Positions 56,510 to 64,000 of a DNA stretch of 64,000 bases are shown piece after piece; the first letter of the stretch is position 1, and each line of letters begins with the position of its first letter. Both the position numbers and the translations under genes were made by a program. Origin of the DNA: JALOOB01 sp964387985 (GTDB lineage Bacteria; Chloroflexota; Anaerolineae; CG2-30-64-16); assembly GCA_964387985.1 (NCBI GenBank), contig CAYLZG010000005.1:1-64000 (forward strand). The letters run 5' to 3'. Below the pieces are notes generated by a model. The model searched no databases and was not told the origin of the DNA. It saw only the letters and a program-made list of their open reading frames with translations.

Positions 56510-58129
56510 ATGCCGCAACCTCGTCAGCGCGTCGTCTTCCAACCTGAAGTCCGCCAGGGATTACAGCAAGGCATCCATGTCGTCGTCTCAGCAGTCCGTC
56601 CCACTTTGGGTCCCCAATCACGCGTGGTCGCCTCAGAACTGCACACCGGCGCGAACTCATTCGAATTTCTGGATGACGCTGGCACCATCGCCCGCCGCAT
56701 CATCCAGTTGCCCGACCGCGACCAAGATGTCGGCGCGATGCTCGCACGCAAGACCATCTGGCAGGTCCATGACGAGGCCGGAGACGGTGCGGCCACGGCA
56801 GCCGTGATCTTCGAGTCCGTCTTTGAGCAAGGGATGAAGTACATCACCGCGGGCGGCAACGCCATGGCCCTGCGGCGGTATCTTGAGGCAGGCCGTGACA
56901 CCATCCTGGCCGAGCTGGCCCGCATGACCGTCCAGGTGAGGGGACCCCGGGGACTGGCCGAGTTCGCAGGGTCGATGTGTGAAGACGCAGAACTAGCAGA
57001 ATTGCTCGGTGAGATCTTCGACATCATCGGCGAATGGGGACGCCTGGACATTCGGGAGGGCCAGGGGCGCGCTTTGGAGCGTGAATATGTCGAAGGCCTC
57101 TACTGGGAAGGAGCCGCGTTCGCGCGTGAAATGCTGGGTGGCCCCCAACGCGACCGCGTCGAGCTGGAGGAAGCGGCGCTCCTGATCTCAGACCTGAAGG
57201 TTCAGAAGGCCGAGGACATCGTACATCTGCTGACCACAGCGCGTGCGACAGGTGTGCGTGCGCTCCTGTGCATCGTACAAGACCTAGCGCCCGCCGCGCT
57301 CAGCGTGCTCCTCGCCAATAACAGGCCAGGCGAATTCCAGGTCGTGGCGGCGAAGATGCCGTTTATGGTGCCGCTAAAGCAACAGGGCATCCTCGGGGAT
57401 TTGGCACTGCTCACGGGAGGACAGGCCATCATCGGAGATTCCGGCCAGACGCTGGCCACAGTGCGAGCCATTGACCTGGGGCGCGCGCGGCGCGCTTGGG
57501 TTGACCGGCACAATTTCGGGATTGTGGGCGGTCAGGGCAATCCCAAGGCGATACGCAAGCACATGCGCACCTTGCGGACAGGTTTTCGCGCCGCTAAAGA
57601 TGCGGAACAGCGCGACCTGCTGCGCGAGCGCGCCGGTAAGATGCTCAGCGGCTCAGCCACGCTTTATATTGGTGGCGCGACCTCCCTGGAGATCGCGCAG
57701 CGCAAGGCCACGGCCGTACGCGTGAGTGAAGCTTTGCGGGGCGCGCTGCGCGAGGGCGTTGTCCCTGGGGGCGGGGCCGCGCTCCTCGCCTGCCGGCCCG
57801 CACTGGCACAGCGACTGGCTGACAGCCGCGAGCTTGATGAGCGCATGGCCTACCGCATCCTCATGCGCGCGCTGGAAGAGCCGACCCGCACTATCATCGC
57901 CAATGCAGGGGCCGACCCCAGCGAGGTGATGCCGCAAATCAAGCAGGCGGGCGAGGGTTACAGCTATGACGTGCAGGCCGAGCAGGTGCAGGACATGGCG
58001 GCAGCCGGCATCTGGAGCGGCGCCAGTGTGACCAAGTCCCTCGTGACCTCGGCCATCACGACTGCTGCGATGGCCCTGACTATCGAAGTGGTGGTTCATC
58101 GCGAGCGGAAGATGGAGGTCGAGCCATGA
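56510..58129 (+). CDS. Divergent GroEL-like chaperonin paralogue
   Basis: A 539-aa protein that lines up over its full length with Hsp60/GroEL: VRPTLGPQSRVV (near residues 29-40), the ATP-site GDGAAT (91-96, canonical GDGTTT), a weakly conserved apical domain, VPGGGAALL, and GEGYSYDV...MAAAGIWSG...VTKSLVTSA near the C-terminus. The ATPase Asp of RVEDAL in GroEL aligns with Glu in RVSEAL. It has no Gly-Gly-Met tail and no groES gene nearby. The start at 56510 (AGAAAGG upstream) fits the promoter and gives normal GroEL length. Co-transcribed with a propeller protein and a GntR regulator, so probably specialised for island proteins. Confidence 0.88.
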   Translation: MPQPRQRVVFQPEVRQGLQQGIHVVVSAVRPTLGPQSRVVASELHTGANSFEFLDDAGTIARRIIQLPDRDQDVGAMLARKTIWQVHDEAGDGAATAAVIFESVFEQGMKYITAGGNAMALRRYLEAGRDTILAELARMTVQVRGPRGLAEFAGSMCEDAELAELLGEIFDIIGEWGRLDIREGQGRALEREYVEGLYWEGAAFAREMLGGPQRDRVELEEAALLISDLKVQKAEDIVHLLTTARATGVRALLCIVQDLAPAALSVLLANNRPGEFQVVAAKMPFMVPLKQQGILGDLALLTGGQAIIGDSGQTLATVRAIDLGRARRAWVDRHNFGIVGGQGNPKAIRKHMRTLRTGFRAAKDAEQRDLLRERAGKMLSGSATLYIGGATSLEIAQRKATAVRVSEALRGALREGVVPGGGAALLACRPALAQRLADSRELDERMAYRILMRALEEPTRTIIANAGADPSEVMPQIKQAGEGYSYDVQAEQVQDMAAAGIWSGASVTKSLVTSAITTAAMALTIEVVVHRERKMEVEP

Positions 58130-59103
58130 CAGGCCCCTCAAGCGTGGGGATGCAGCAGGCCAACATGTTGGCCGAGTGGATCTATGGCCTGATAGCAGCT
58201 ACTGCCCCGGCTGGAGGCTCGGTCCTGTACGCCGCGCGCGGCTCCGGCCTGTACAGATCAACAGATGGCGGCCACACCTGGGATGACTTGTATGCTGGAC
58301 TTAACTTGCCTGGCCCGCTGGCAACCGCCGCGGTCGCGCTGTCGTCCGCGTACCCGAGCGACGGCACCCTGTTTGCGGGTATGGCGGGGGCCGTCATGTA
58401 CTCGCGCGATCACGGGCAGAGCTGGCAGGCTGCGTCGCTGGCCTCGCCCGCGCCAACGGTGACCGCGCTCGCCGTTTCGCCGGATTACGAGCGTGACGGG
58501 GTCGTCTTTGCTGCGAGCGCAGAGGATGGCATCTTTCGCTCCAAGGATCGCGGAGGACGCTGGGGCGCCTGGAATTTCGGCCTGCTCGACCTGAACACGC
58601 TCTGCCTGGCACTCTCGCCTGCGTTCGGCCATGACCAGACCCTCTTTGTCGGGACAGAGAGCGGGATCTTTCGCAGCACGAACGGGGGCCGGGCATGGCG
58701 CGACGTGGAGTTTTCGGAAGATCATGCCCCGGTTCAATGTCTGGCAATCTCGCCTGGCTATCGCGATGATGGCGCGCTGGCCGCAGGAACCGAGTCGTGC
58801 GGGCTGTTCTTCTCACACGATGGGGGCGAGACCTGGCATCGTGTTGCCGAGGACGTCATCGCCGGTTCGGTTGTCACCGTGGCGATCTCGGCCGCAGGCC
58901 AGCATCAACGGGTGCTCGTCGCGACCGATGAAGCGCTCCTCGTGTCAGACGATGCAGGGGCCTCATGGAGTCTCCTGCTCCAGGAAAGGAACACGCAACT
59001 CACATGTTGCGCTGCGCCGGTGGACCTGATATCGGGCGGAGAGGTCTTCGTTGGTACTATGGACGGCAAAGTTCTGCGCGGGACATTGCCCGCAGCAGCT
59101 TAG
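58126..59103 (+). CDS. Six-Asp-box (BNR) beta-propeller protein
   Basis: A 325-aa protein with six regularly spaced BNR/Asp-box motifs: STDGGHTW, SRDHGQSW, SKDRGGRW, STNGGRAW, SHDGGETW and SDDAGASW. This predicts a six-bladed propeller, as in sialidase-like and Ycf48-like proteins. No signal peptide or membrane segment, so cytoplasmic. Sialidase catalytic residues (Arg triad, Tyr) are not evident. It overlaps the chaperonin gene by 4 bases (ATGA), so its product may be a client, a cofactor or a partner. Function unknown. Confidence 0.85.
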   Translation: MTGPSSVGMQQANMLAEWIYGLIAATAPAGGSVLYAARGSGLYRSTDGGHTWDDLYAGLNLPGPLATAAVALSSAYPSDGTLFAGMAGAVMYSRDHGQSWQAASLASPAPTVTALAVSPDYERDGVVFAASAEDGIFRSKDRGGRWGAWNFGLLDLNTLCLALSPAFGHDQTLFVGTESGIFRSTNGGRAWRDVEFSEDHAPVQCLAISPGYRDDGALAAGTESCGLFFSHDGGETWHRVAEDVIAGSVVTVAISAAGQHQRVLVATDEALLVSDDAGASWSLLLQERNTQLTCCAAPVDLISGGEVFVGTMDGKVLRGTLPAAA

Positions 59104-59127
59104 TTTCTATCGTGGAGGTAGTGGCCC

Positions 59128-59808
59128 ATGGAAGCTTTGGGCATCACGCCACCTGTACACAATCAACTCTGGCAATCGGTCCTGCATCAACTGCGGGTGG
59201 CTATCGTAACCGGCGCACTGCCGCCAGGCACGCATCTGGTTGAGGTGGAGCTGGCCACGCGACTTGCGGTTAGCCGGGGGCCTGTGCGCGAGGCGCTCGC
59301 CCGGCTGGAGCACGAAGGGTTAGTCGTCAACTACCCGTATCGCGGCAGGTTCGTCGCGGAAATCACGGAAGAGGATATCCACGAAATCTATGATCTGCGC
59401 CGGCTCATTGAAGGCCGGGCCGTAGAATCGCTGGGCGAAAAACTGGACCCAGCGGACATCGAGCGCCTGCGTGAGATCAGGAAGCAAATGGTCCTGGCGC
59501 TCAACGAAGGCCGTAACGAAGACTTCGCCGACCTGGACATCGAATTTCACCGCCAGATCATTACTATGAGCAAGCGCGAGCGCCTGCTGAAAATCTGGAA
59601 TACACTCTCCAGCGTCACCCATGCTTTCATCGTCTTCAACGCACGCAACGATCCTGAAGCCATCGCGCTGATCGCCGGTCCGCATGAGACCATCCTCGAA
59701 GCGCTCATCCGGCATGACACCGTCGCCGCGCGAGAAGCCCTGATCCAACACCTGATCGAAGCGGAGGTGGGACTCATCGCGGCCAAGGCAAAGTCAAACA
59801 GGGCGTAA
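59128..59808 (+). CDS. GntR/FadR-family (FCD) transcriptional regulator 2
   Basis: A 226-aa regulator. The winged helix is at residues 10-75, with HLVEVELATRLAVSRGPVREAL. The FCD effector domain has DLDIEFHRQII, AGPHETILEAL and LIQHLIEAE, which supply the usual Asp/His metal ligands. A GGAGG ribosome site lies 24 bases after the propeller gene. It resembles the regulator at 17804, and either could bind the GTWWACAATC operators. Having two suggests they sense different intermediates. Confidence 0.92.
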   Translation: MEALGITPPVHNQLWQSVLHQLRVAIVTGALPPGTHLVEVELATRLAVSRGPVREALARLEHEGLVVNYPYRGRFVAEITEEDIHEIYDLRRLIEGRAVESLGEKLDPADIERLREIRKQMVLALNEGRNEDFADLDIEFHRQIITMSKRERLLKIWNTLSSVTHAFIVFNARNDPEAIALIAGPHETILEALIRHDTVAAREALIQHLIEAEVGLIAAKAKSNRA

Positions 59809-60039
59809 ATGGTTTGTGGCGCCGTGGTCAGCTGCTGTCGCCTGCCGCCGCGCCCGTGCACCTCACTGCCGGGGTGCGCGTCATAATGCCACTCCAATCC
59901 TCTGCCTGACGCTCCATCTGGCACTGCCGGTGATATCTCCACTTTGTGACAAATCAGCACATCTGTGCTACCATCTCCCCCGGCGGCTACGGGCCGACGG
60001 CCACACGCCGCCGCATCCCTGTTCCAGCGAGACAGCGCC
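59809..60039. other. Gap between the sugar island and the prophage-like module
   Basis: About 230 bases without a gene. TTGTGA (59944) and TACCAT (59969) with a TGC extension are a weak promoter candidate for the next gene. I see no tRNA and no clear attachment-site repeat here. Confidence 0.4.
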
Positions 60040-60762
60040 GTGCACAACCATTACTTCACCCTGGCCAGCCCCTTCCGGGACCTGTTCGTGTGGCTCCGGG
60101 AGTACCTTGAGATCTACCCGCCGCCCGGCTTCCCGAATGTGCGGTTGACCGGCGAGCCGCCCCTGCTGCACGAGGATGAAGTGACCCGCAGCCTGGGCGT
60201 GCAGTTCCATGGGCGGCAGGGGGACGGGTCGGACGTGCTGCTCTTCGAAGTGGTCGCCCATGAAGCCCGGGGCAGCTGCCACGAGACCAGCCGCGCCCCC
60301 TGGTTCTGGACCCGGCTGGAGCGGCTCGCACCCGCGCGCACCTCCGGCCAGGCCCAGCCATTGCCTGACCCCCCCGGCCGCCTCCTCGCCAGCTCCCTCA
60401 CACCGCCGGTGACCGCCCCAGCGGCCGTCGCAGCGGCGACGCCTGTGCCCGCAGCGCCGGACACCGAACAGCCAGAGCCAGCGCCACCCATCAAGTCTCC
60501 ACCGACACAGCCAACCGGCGGTCAGGAAGAGGCGCTGCAGCTCCCGCAACCTTCCTCAAGCTCATCCAACAGCACGAGGCGCCAGCGCTGCAAGCCCGGA
60601 CCCAAAAGTCACTCCTTGGCAGAACGGGATCAGGCATGCGAGGAATACTGGAAAGGGCAACCCCACCTGAAACAGTTCATGATTGCCACCAAGTATGACA
60701 TCAGCACCAGGCAGTTTCAGAGGTGGTGGAATGACTACGCAGAGCGTCACGGATTGACCTGA
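60040..60762 (+). CDS. Hypothetical protein with Pro/Ala-rich linker, phage-like module
   Basis: I do not recognise the family. It has a globular N-terminal part (about residues 1-75, HNHYFTLASPFRDLF...VWLREYLEI), a Pro/Ala/Ser-rich disordered linker of roughly 100 residues, and a basic C-terminal domain (about 180-240) with YDISTRQFQRWWNDYAERHG, which looks like a helix-turn-helix DNA-binding end. I choose the GTG at 60040 because an upstream GTG (59965) lies before the weak promoter. Its place before replication genes suggests an early element protein. Confidence 0.65.
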   Translation: MHNHYFTLASPFRDLFVWLREYLEIYPPPGFPNVRLTGEPPLLHEDEVTRSLGVQFHGRQGDGSDVLLFEVVAHEARGSCHETSRAPWFWTRLERLAPARTSGQAQPLPDPPGRLLASSLTPPVTAPAAVAAATPVPAAPDTEQPEPAPPIKSPPTQPTGGQEEALQLPQPSSSSSNSTRRQRCKPGPKSHSLAERDQACEEYWKGQPHLKQFMIATKYDISTRQFQRWWNDYAERHGLT

Positions 60763-60875
60763 GCCCCGCGTGCCTAATATGTCGTAATGTGTCGGCATTG
60801 TGGCGTGATTTGGCAGTATTATGACGCCTCTTCTGGCGCCTCCTGGTCCTACAATGAGGGCAAGGAGGCGATTTT
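60763..60875. promoter_or_regulatory. Upstream region of the replication gene with repeated TGTCG/TGGC words
   Basis: This 113-base stretch contains TATGTCGTAATGTGTCGGCATT, with TGTCG repeated at 10-base spacing, and TGACGCC...TGGCGCC words. A TACAAT lies about 25 bases before the GCAAGGAGG ribosome site. It looks like an operator-rich early promoter of a mobile element, but no single promoter is convincing. Confidence 0.35.
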
Positions 60876-61844
60876 ATGCCAGAGACAAACCAAACCCCAC
60901 CGTCAGCCGGCCGGACCCTGCCCCCCGGCACACCCCACCCGCGCACGCCAGAAGCCTATCCCCAGGGCTTCACGCGCATCGACAACCGCATCATCAGCTT
61001 GTACGCCTCGCAGATCGGCCCCAGCGCACTGGCCGTCTACATGGGCTTGTGCTTCCATGCCGATAACGTCACGCGCACCTGCTTCCCGGCGCTGCGGACG
61101 CTCAGCCGCCGCCTGGGCCTGAGCCGGACGACTGTGCTCAAGGCCATCAGCACACTCGAGGCCGTTGGACTGGTTCGGGTCACCCGAGAGCGCACGGAAC
61201 GGGGTAAGCCCCGGGTCAACGTCTACACCCTGCTGCCCGTTCCCAATGCGTCGGCGAACTTACCGTCCACGGTACACCATCTGGACAATACCGGTCACAA
61301 CGGTCTACAGGATGTACCCCCAAAGGCCAACTTTGTGAACCATGTAGGGCCAGTTGATGAACCAGAACTAGACTCAATTAACAAGACTCAATTGAACCAG
61401 AGAGGGAGTGAGTGTGGACAACCCGCCCCCACCCCCCCAGCCCAACTCGATCATTTAGCAGTCAAGGCTTATCAGGCAGTGTGGGGGTCGCCGCCGGATG
61501 CGCTGCAGCGGGCCGCCATCGCCGCCGCCGTGACCGATGTGCCGCAGTGGGCGGAGGTCGTGCGCCAGTGGCGGCTGGCCGGCTACCGCAAACAGAACGT
61601 CGCCGGCATGCTCGACTGGTATATCAATGGCATCCCCGAAAGGAGCAATGGCTATGGCCGATCTGCAGGCGGTGGGCGGGCCGGTGGCGGCCTGGGTTTC
61701 GCAAGCCAGCGGTCCGGCAACCGGGCCGGCGAGTGGCACACATCCTCGCAGACTGAAACCCCCGAGGAGCGAGCCCGTTTCGACGCCGAGTGGGCTGCCT
61801 ACCTCCAGGCCTCCCGCAACCGGAGCGAGTCTGATGCAGCGTGA
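60876..61844 (+). CDS. Helix-turn-helix replication protein (phage/plasmid type)
   Basis: A 322-aa protein. Residues about 30-115 form a winged helix (FTRIDNRIISLYASQIGPSALAVY, CFPALRTLSRRLGLSRTTVLKAI) like the HTH_36 domain of phage and plasmid replication initiators. A variable linker is followed by a C-terminal part with QAVWGSPPDALQRAAIAAAV and GMLDWYINGIPER, reminiscent of DnaD-like ends. It overlaps the DnaC-like gene by 11 bases. Probable role: origin binding and helicase-loader recruitment. Confidence 0.8.
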   Translation: MPETNQTPPSAGRTLPPGTPHPRTPEAYPQGFTRIDNRIISLYASQIGPSALAVYMGLCFHADNVTRTCFPALRTLSRRLGLSRTTVLKAISTLEAVGLVRVTRERTERGKPRVNVYTLLPVPNASANLPSTVHHLDNTGHNGLQDVPPKANFVNHVGPVDEPELDSINKTQLNQRGSECGQPAPTPPAQLDHLAVKAYQAVWGSPPDALQRAAIAAAVTDVPQWAEVVRQWRLAGYRKQNVAGMLDWYINGIPERSNGYGRSAGGGRAGGGLGFASQRSGNRAGEWHTSSQTETPEERARFDAEWAAYLQASRNRSESDAA

Positions 61845-62646
61845 CGCCGTCCCCGAACTCTGCTGTGACACGCTCGAGCCCCACGTTGGACCGGACCGGC
61901 CGCAGCACTGCCGGCTGGAACAGGTTGAACCCGACCGGCCACAGCAGGGCTATGTCTGCCCCAAGTGCAAGGACAAGCGGTTCGTGGTCCTCGACGTGAA
62001 CTACGGGCATCCGCAGTTCGCCAAGCTGATCCCGTGCGACCTGTGCCACGGGGCGGAGCAGGTGAGCCTCTCCCCCTGGCCGGAGGTGCAGCCGCCACCC
62101 GATCTGCGGCGCCATCGGTTCACCACCGTCAGCCACCATTCCCACATCGCACCGGTGCTTGCGGCCGTGGCGCCGCTGTGCCGGCCGCCGCACGGCTTCG
62201 TCACCCTGTCCGGGCCGCCCGGTCGGGGGAAGTCGACGGTCATGGCCTGCGCGTACAACGAGGCGCTGGCAGCCAGGCTCCCGGCACTCTACGTCTCCAT
62301 CGCCGACCTGTGCGACAGGCTGCGCCGGACATTCGACCCCGATTCGCCGCTGGCCTTCGACGCCGCCTTCGAGTGGGTGCAGCGCGTCCCGGTCCTGTGC
62401 CTGGACGAGTTCGAACGCTTCAATGCGTCCGGCTGGACCCTCGAGAAGGTCGGCCAGCTCATCAGCACGCGCTACGACTACCGGCAGGAGCGGCTGACGT
62501 GCCTGGCCACCAACACGACCATTGCGAGCCTGCCCGACTTCCTGCAGAGCCGCCTCGAGGATCGCGAGTGCCACCGGTTCGAGCTGACCGGCCCGGACCT
62601 GCGCAAGCGGTCCCGGGCGGGAAGCGGGGAGACCGGAGGTTTGTAG
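61834..62646 (+). CDS. DnaC/IstB-like AAA+ ATPase with zinc motif
   Basis: A 270-aa helicase-loader-type ATPase. A four-Cys motif (CPKCKDKRF and CDLCHG, about residues 42-73) is followed by Walker A SGPPGRGKST, Walker B VPVLCLDEFE and the sensor region ATNTTIASLP. I start it at 61834 with GGAG 8 bases upstream; a longer frame extends into the previous gene. Together with the preceding gene it forms a replication-initiation pair. Confidence 0.85.
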   Translation: MQRDAVPELCCDTLEPHVGPDRPQHCRLEQVEPDRPQQGYVCPKCKDKRFVVLDVNYGHPQFAKLIPCDLCHGAEQVSLSPWPEVQPPPDLRRHRFTTVSHHSHIAPVLAAVAPLCRPPHGFVTLSGPPGRGKSTVMACAYNEALAARLPALYVSIADLCDRLRRTFDPDSPLAFDAAFEWVQRVPVLCLDEFERFNASGWTLEKVGQLISTRYDYRQERLTCLATNTTIASLPDFLQSRLEDRECHRFELTGPDLRKRSRAGSGETGGL

Positions 62647-62882
62647 TGGGCACTTCAGTGCCTCGTACTGGCCGGAGGGCGCTGAAGCGCCTACTACGAA
62701 CCACGGACGGCGCTGAAGCGGCGCAGGTTTGTAGTGGGCACTTCAGTGCCTCGTACTGGCCGGAGGGCGCTGAAGCGCCTACTACGAACCACGGACGGCG
62801 CTGAAGCGGCGCAGGTTTGTAGTGGGCACTTCAGTGCCTTGTATGGGCCGGAGGGCGCTGAAGCGCCTACTACGAACCACGA
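62640..62882. repeat. Tandem 88-bp palindromic repeats (2.7 copies)
   Basis: Units start at 62640, 62728 and 62816 (88-base period); the third is cut short at about 65 bases. Each unit holds two perfect hairpin words, GGCACTTCAGTGCC and GGCGCTGAAGCGCC, between outer arms GTAGTGGGC and GCCTACTAC, plus a GGCGCTGAAGCGGC half-site. Units 1 and 2 are identical by eye. Same family as 1-58 and 414-478. Not a CRISPR array: the units have no unique spacers. Confidence 0.92.
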
Positions 62883-62902
62883 CATCACAAAGGAGAGAGC
62901 AC

Positions 62903-63247
62903 ATGGCAAGTTCCAACAACACGATCTGGGCGCAGGATTTCAGCGCCAACCCCGAAGGGCAGGCGCAGGCCGAGCTGCCGCTGGCCGAGCTGGTCGGCGC
63001 GATCGGGCGCGAGCGGGTGGTCTATCCGCCGGGCGGCGATAATGCCCTGGCGATGACCCGGAGCGAGGTGCTCGCGCGCACGCTGTGGACGCGGGGGGTG
63101 CTGGACGGCGATCTGACCGCCATCAAGCTGCTGGTGGAGCTGCTGGCGGGGCGGGGTCCGGCGGATGAGACCGGACGCACGTTGATCCACGCCGATGACA
63201 TGGCGCTGGCGGAGGCGTTGGTGCGCGAGGCGGTGGGCGATGAATAG
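62903..63247 (+). CDS. Small protein upstream of the terminase (possible small-subunit-like)
   Basis: A 114-aa protein with AAAGGAGAGAG upstream. It contains MTRSEVLARTLWTRGVLDGD and AIKLLVELLAGRGPADETG, which resemble DUF5681-type proteins encoded beside phage terminases. Its stop overlaps the terminase start (ATG at 63240). Small-terminase role is inferred from position only. Confidence 0.7.
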   Translation: MASSNNTIWAQDFSANPEGQAQAELPLAELVGAIGRERVVYPPGGDNALAMTRSEVLARTLWTRGVLDGDLTAIKLLVELLAGRGPADETGRTLIHADDMALAEALVREAVGDE

Positions 63248-64000
63248 GCCGATTGATGTCGTAGGGGCGGGGTCTCCCCGCCCGGGTTCCGGCCCGACGT
63301 CCGTAGGGGCGGGGTCTCCCCGCCCGGGTTCCGGCAGCCCGCATCTGGCGCCCGGGCGGGGAGACCCCGCCCCTACAGATGGTGCGCTGTGGCTGGCCTG
63401 CTCGCAGTCGCCGGCGTTCTTCCTCACCCGCTACGGCTCCGTCTACGACCCGCTCGCCCGGGGCTGGACGCCGTTTCACCTCTGGCCGAGCCAGGTGAGC
63501 GCGCTCGGCCGGCTCGAACGGGGCCGCCTGGCCGTCATCCTGAAGGCCCGGCAGCTCGGCATGTCGTGGCTCACCGTCGGCTTCGCCCTCTGGCAGATGC
63601 TCTTCCGCCCGGCCGCCACGGTGCTGCTCTTCTCGCAGCGCGACGACGAGGCGGTCCACCTGCTCACATTCCGCCTGCGGGGCATGTACGACCGGCTGCC
63701 GCCGCTGTTCCGGGCCCGCGCCATCACCCGGGACAACGCGCACGAGTTCCGCCTGTCGAACGGCTCGGCCGCCCTGGCCTTCCCAACCACCGGCGGCCGC
63801 TCGTATACGGCCTCGCTGGTCATCGTGGACGAGGCTGACCATGTGGGCAGCAGTGCGACCGGGGGAGCCGGCAGCCAGGACCTGGACGGCCTGCTCAACG
63901 CCGTCAAGCCGACCATCGACGCCGGGGGCCGGCTGGTCCTGCTCTCGACCGTCGACAAGACCCGCCCGGAGTCGCCCTTCAAGCGCATCTACCGGGCCGC
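63240..64000 (+). CDS. Phage-type terminase large subunit (partial, runs off right edge)
   Basis: An open frame of at least 253 codons with no stop before the window ends. The ATPase motif VILKARQLGMSW is the usual terminase Walker-A variant, ASLVIVDEADHV is the Walker B, and VLLSTVDKTRPESP is the coupling motif. The first 45 residues (Gly/Pro/Ser-rich) are encoded by the GC-rich repeat at 63261-63377 read in frame. An internal start after the repeat is possible. The overlap with the preceding gene supports ATG 63240. It would package element DNA into capsids. Confidence 0.85.
   Translation, partial: MNRPIDVVGAGSPRPGSGPTSVGAGSPRPGSGSPHLAPGRGDPAPTDGALWLACSQSPAFFLTRYGSVYDPLARGWTPFHLWPSQVSALGRLERGRLAVILKARQLGMSWLTVGFALWQMLFRPAATVLLFSQRDDEAVHLLTFRLRGMYDRLPPLFRARAITRDNAHEFRLSNGSAALAFPTTGGRSYTASLVIVDEADHVGSSATGGAGSQDLDGLLNAVKPTIDAGGRLVLLSTVDKTRPESPFKRIYRA
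63261..63377. repeat. GC-rich dispersed repeat inside the terminase gene
   Basis: GTAGGGGCGGGGTCTCCCC occurs twice in direct orientation (from 63261 and 63302), each followed by GCCCGGGTTCCGG. A third copy is inverted (GGGGAGACCCCGCCCCTAC, ending at 63377). The length keeps the terminase frame open. Confidence 0.88.

Noticed and set aside
58126..59103. Sialidase
   Set aside because: Asp-boxes are present, but the catalytic Arg triad, Tyr nucleophile and a signal peptide are not evident.
62640..62882. CRISPR array
   Set aside because: The whole 88-base unit repeats, including the part that would be a spacer; units are palindromic and no cas genes are present.

Overview
The window is GC-rich (coding parts look well above 55% GC) bacterial chromosome. 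The organism is not named by the sequence. I lean towards Chloroflexota (Anaerolineae/Caldilineae-like) because of the lipoprotein-rich sugar transport, the short dispersed palindromic repeats (GTAGTRGGCGCTTCAGCGCC type and GTAGGGGCGGGGTCTCCCC type), the DesK/NarL-type two-component pair, and an RND pump operon with no outer-membrane channel gene. This is inference, roughly even odds. I see no rRNA, tRNA or CRISPR array.

Region 1 (1-8960), envelope and signalling. A minus-strand operon encodes a secreted SH3/TolB-like propeller protein, a lipoprotein membrane-fusion protein and an RND transporter. Downstream lies a small unknown gene whose promoter carries two copies of a dyad operator. Diverging from the operon is a histidine kinase/response regulator pair. 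Three tandem palindromes lie in the shared upstream region.

Region 2 (8972-59808), a carbohydrate-utilisation island of about 51 kb. A rightward block (9894-17666) encodes a divergent ketol-acid-reductoisomerase-like enzyme, a TIM-barrel isomerase/epimerase, three tandem URO-D-fold proteins, a GH36 alpha-galactosidase-like enzyme and a YhcH/NanQ-type anomerase. It is followed by a GntR/FCD regulator with its own promoter and a rightward block (18568-33985): FAH-family hydrolase, ferredoxin, tungsten-type aldehyde oxidoreductase, tagaturonate epimerase, transaldolase, three SDRs, an Ldh-type reductase, a fused E1 and an E2 of a 2-oxoacid dehydrogenase complex, a D-2-hydroxyacid dehydrogenase and an FGGY kinase. 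Converging on it from the right is a minus-strand block of about 22 kb (56055 down to 34070): sugar-binding lipoprotein, two permeases, two GH2 and four GH36-type hydrolases, an MFS transporter, an APH-fold kinase and a second binding protein. Diverging from that block is a plus-strand unit of a GroEL paralogue, a six-Asp-box propeller and a second GntR/FCD regulator.

How it fits together. One 16-bp motif (GTWWACAATCKRCMAT) lies at the promoters of three units: MBL/KARI-like at 9.8 kb, GntR at 17.7 kb and SBP/chaperonin at 56.4 kb. The island therefore looks like a single GntR-controlled regulon. Glycosides would be bound and imported, hydrolysed by GH36/GH2 enzymes (one exported by Tat), and the sugar or uronic acid oxidised, epimerised, phosphorylated and cleaved. 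The exact substrate cannot be read from the sequence. The combination of an acid-reductoisomerase homologue with altered active-site residues, URO-D proteins without zinc ligands, a tungsto-enzyme and a dedicated chaperonin does not match any catabolic pathway I know, and is the main candidate for an undescribed system.

Region 3 (60040-64000), prophage-like or integrated-element module: a Pro-rich unknown protein, an HTH replication protein, a DnaC-like loader, a palindromic repeat cluster, a probable small-terminase-like protein and the start of a large terminase running off the right edge. The terminase N-terminus is partly encoded by a dispersed GC-rich repeat.
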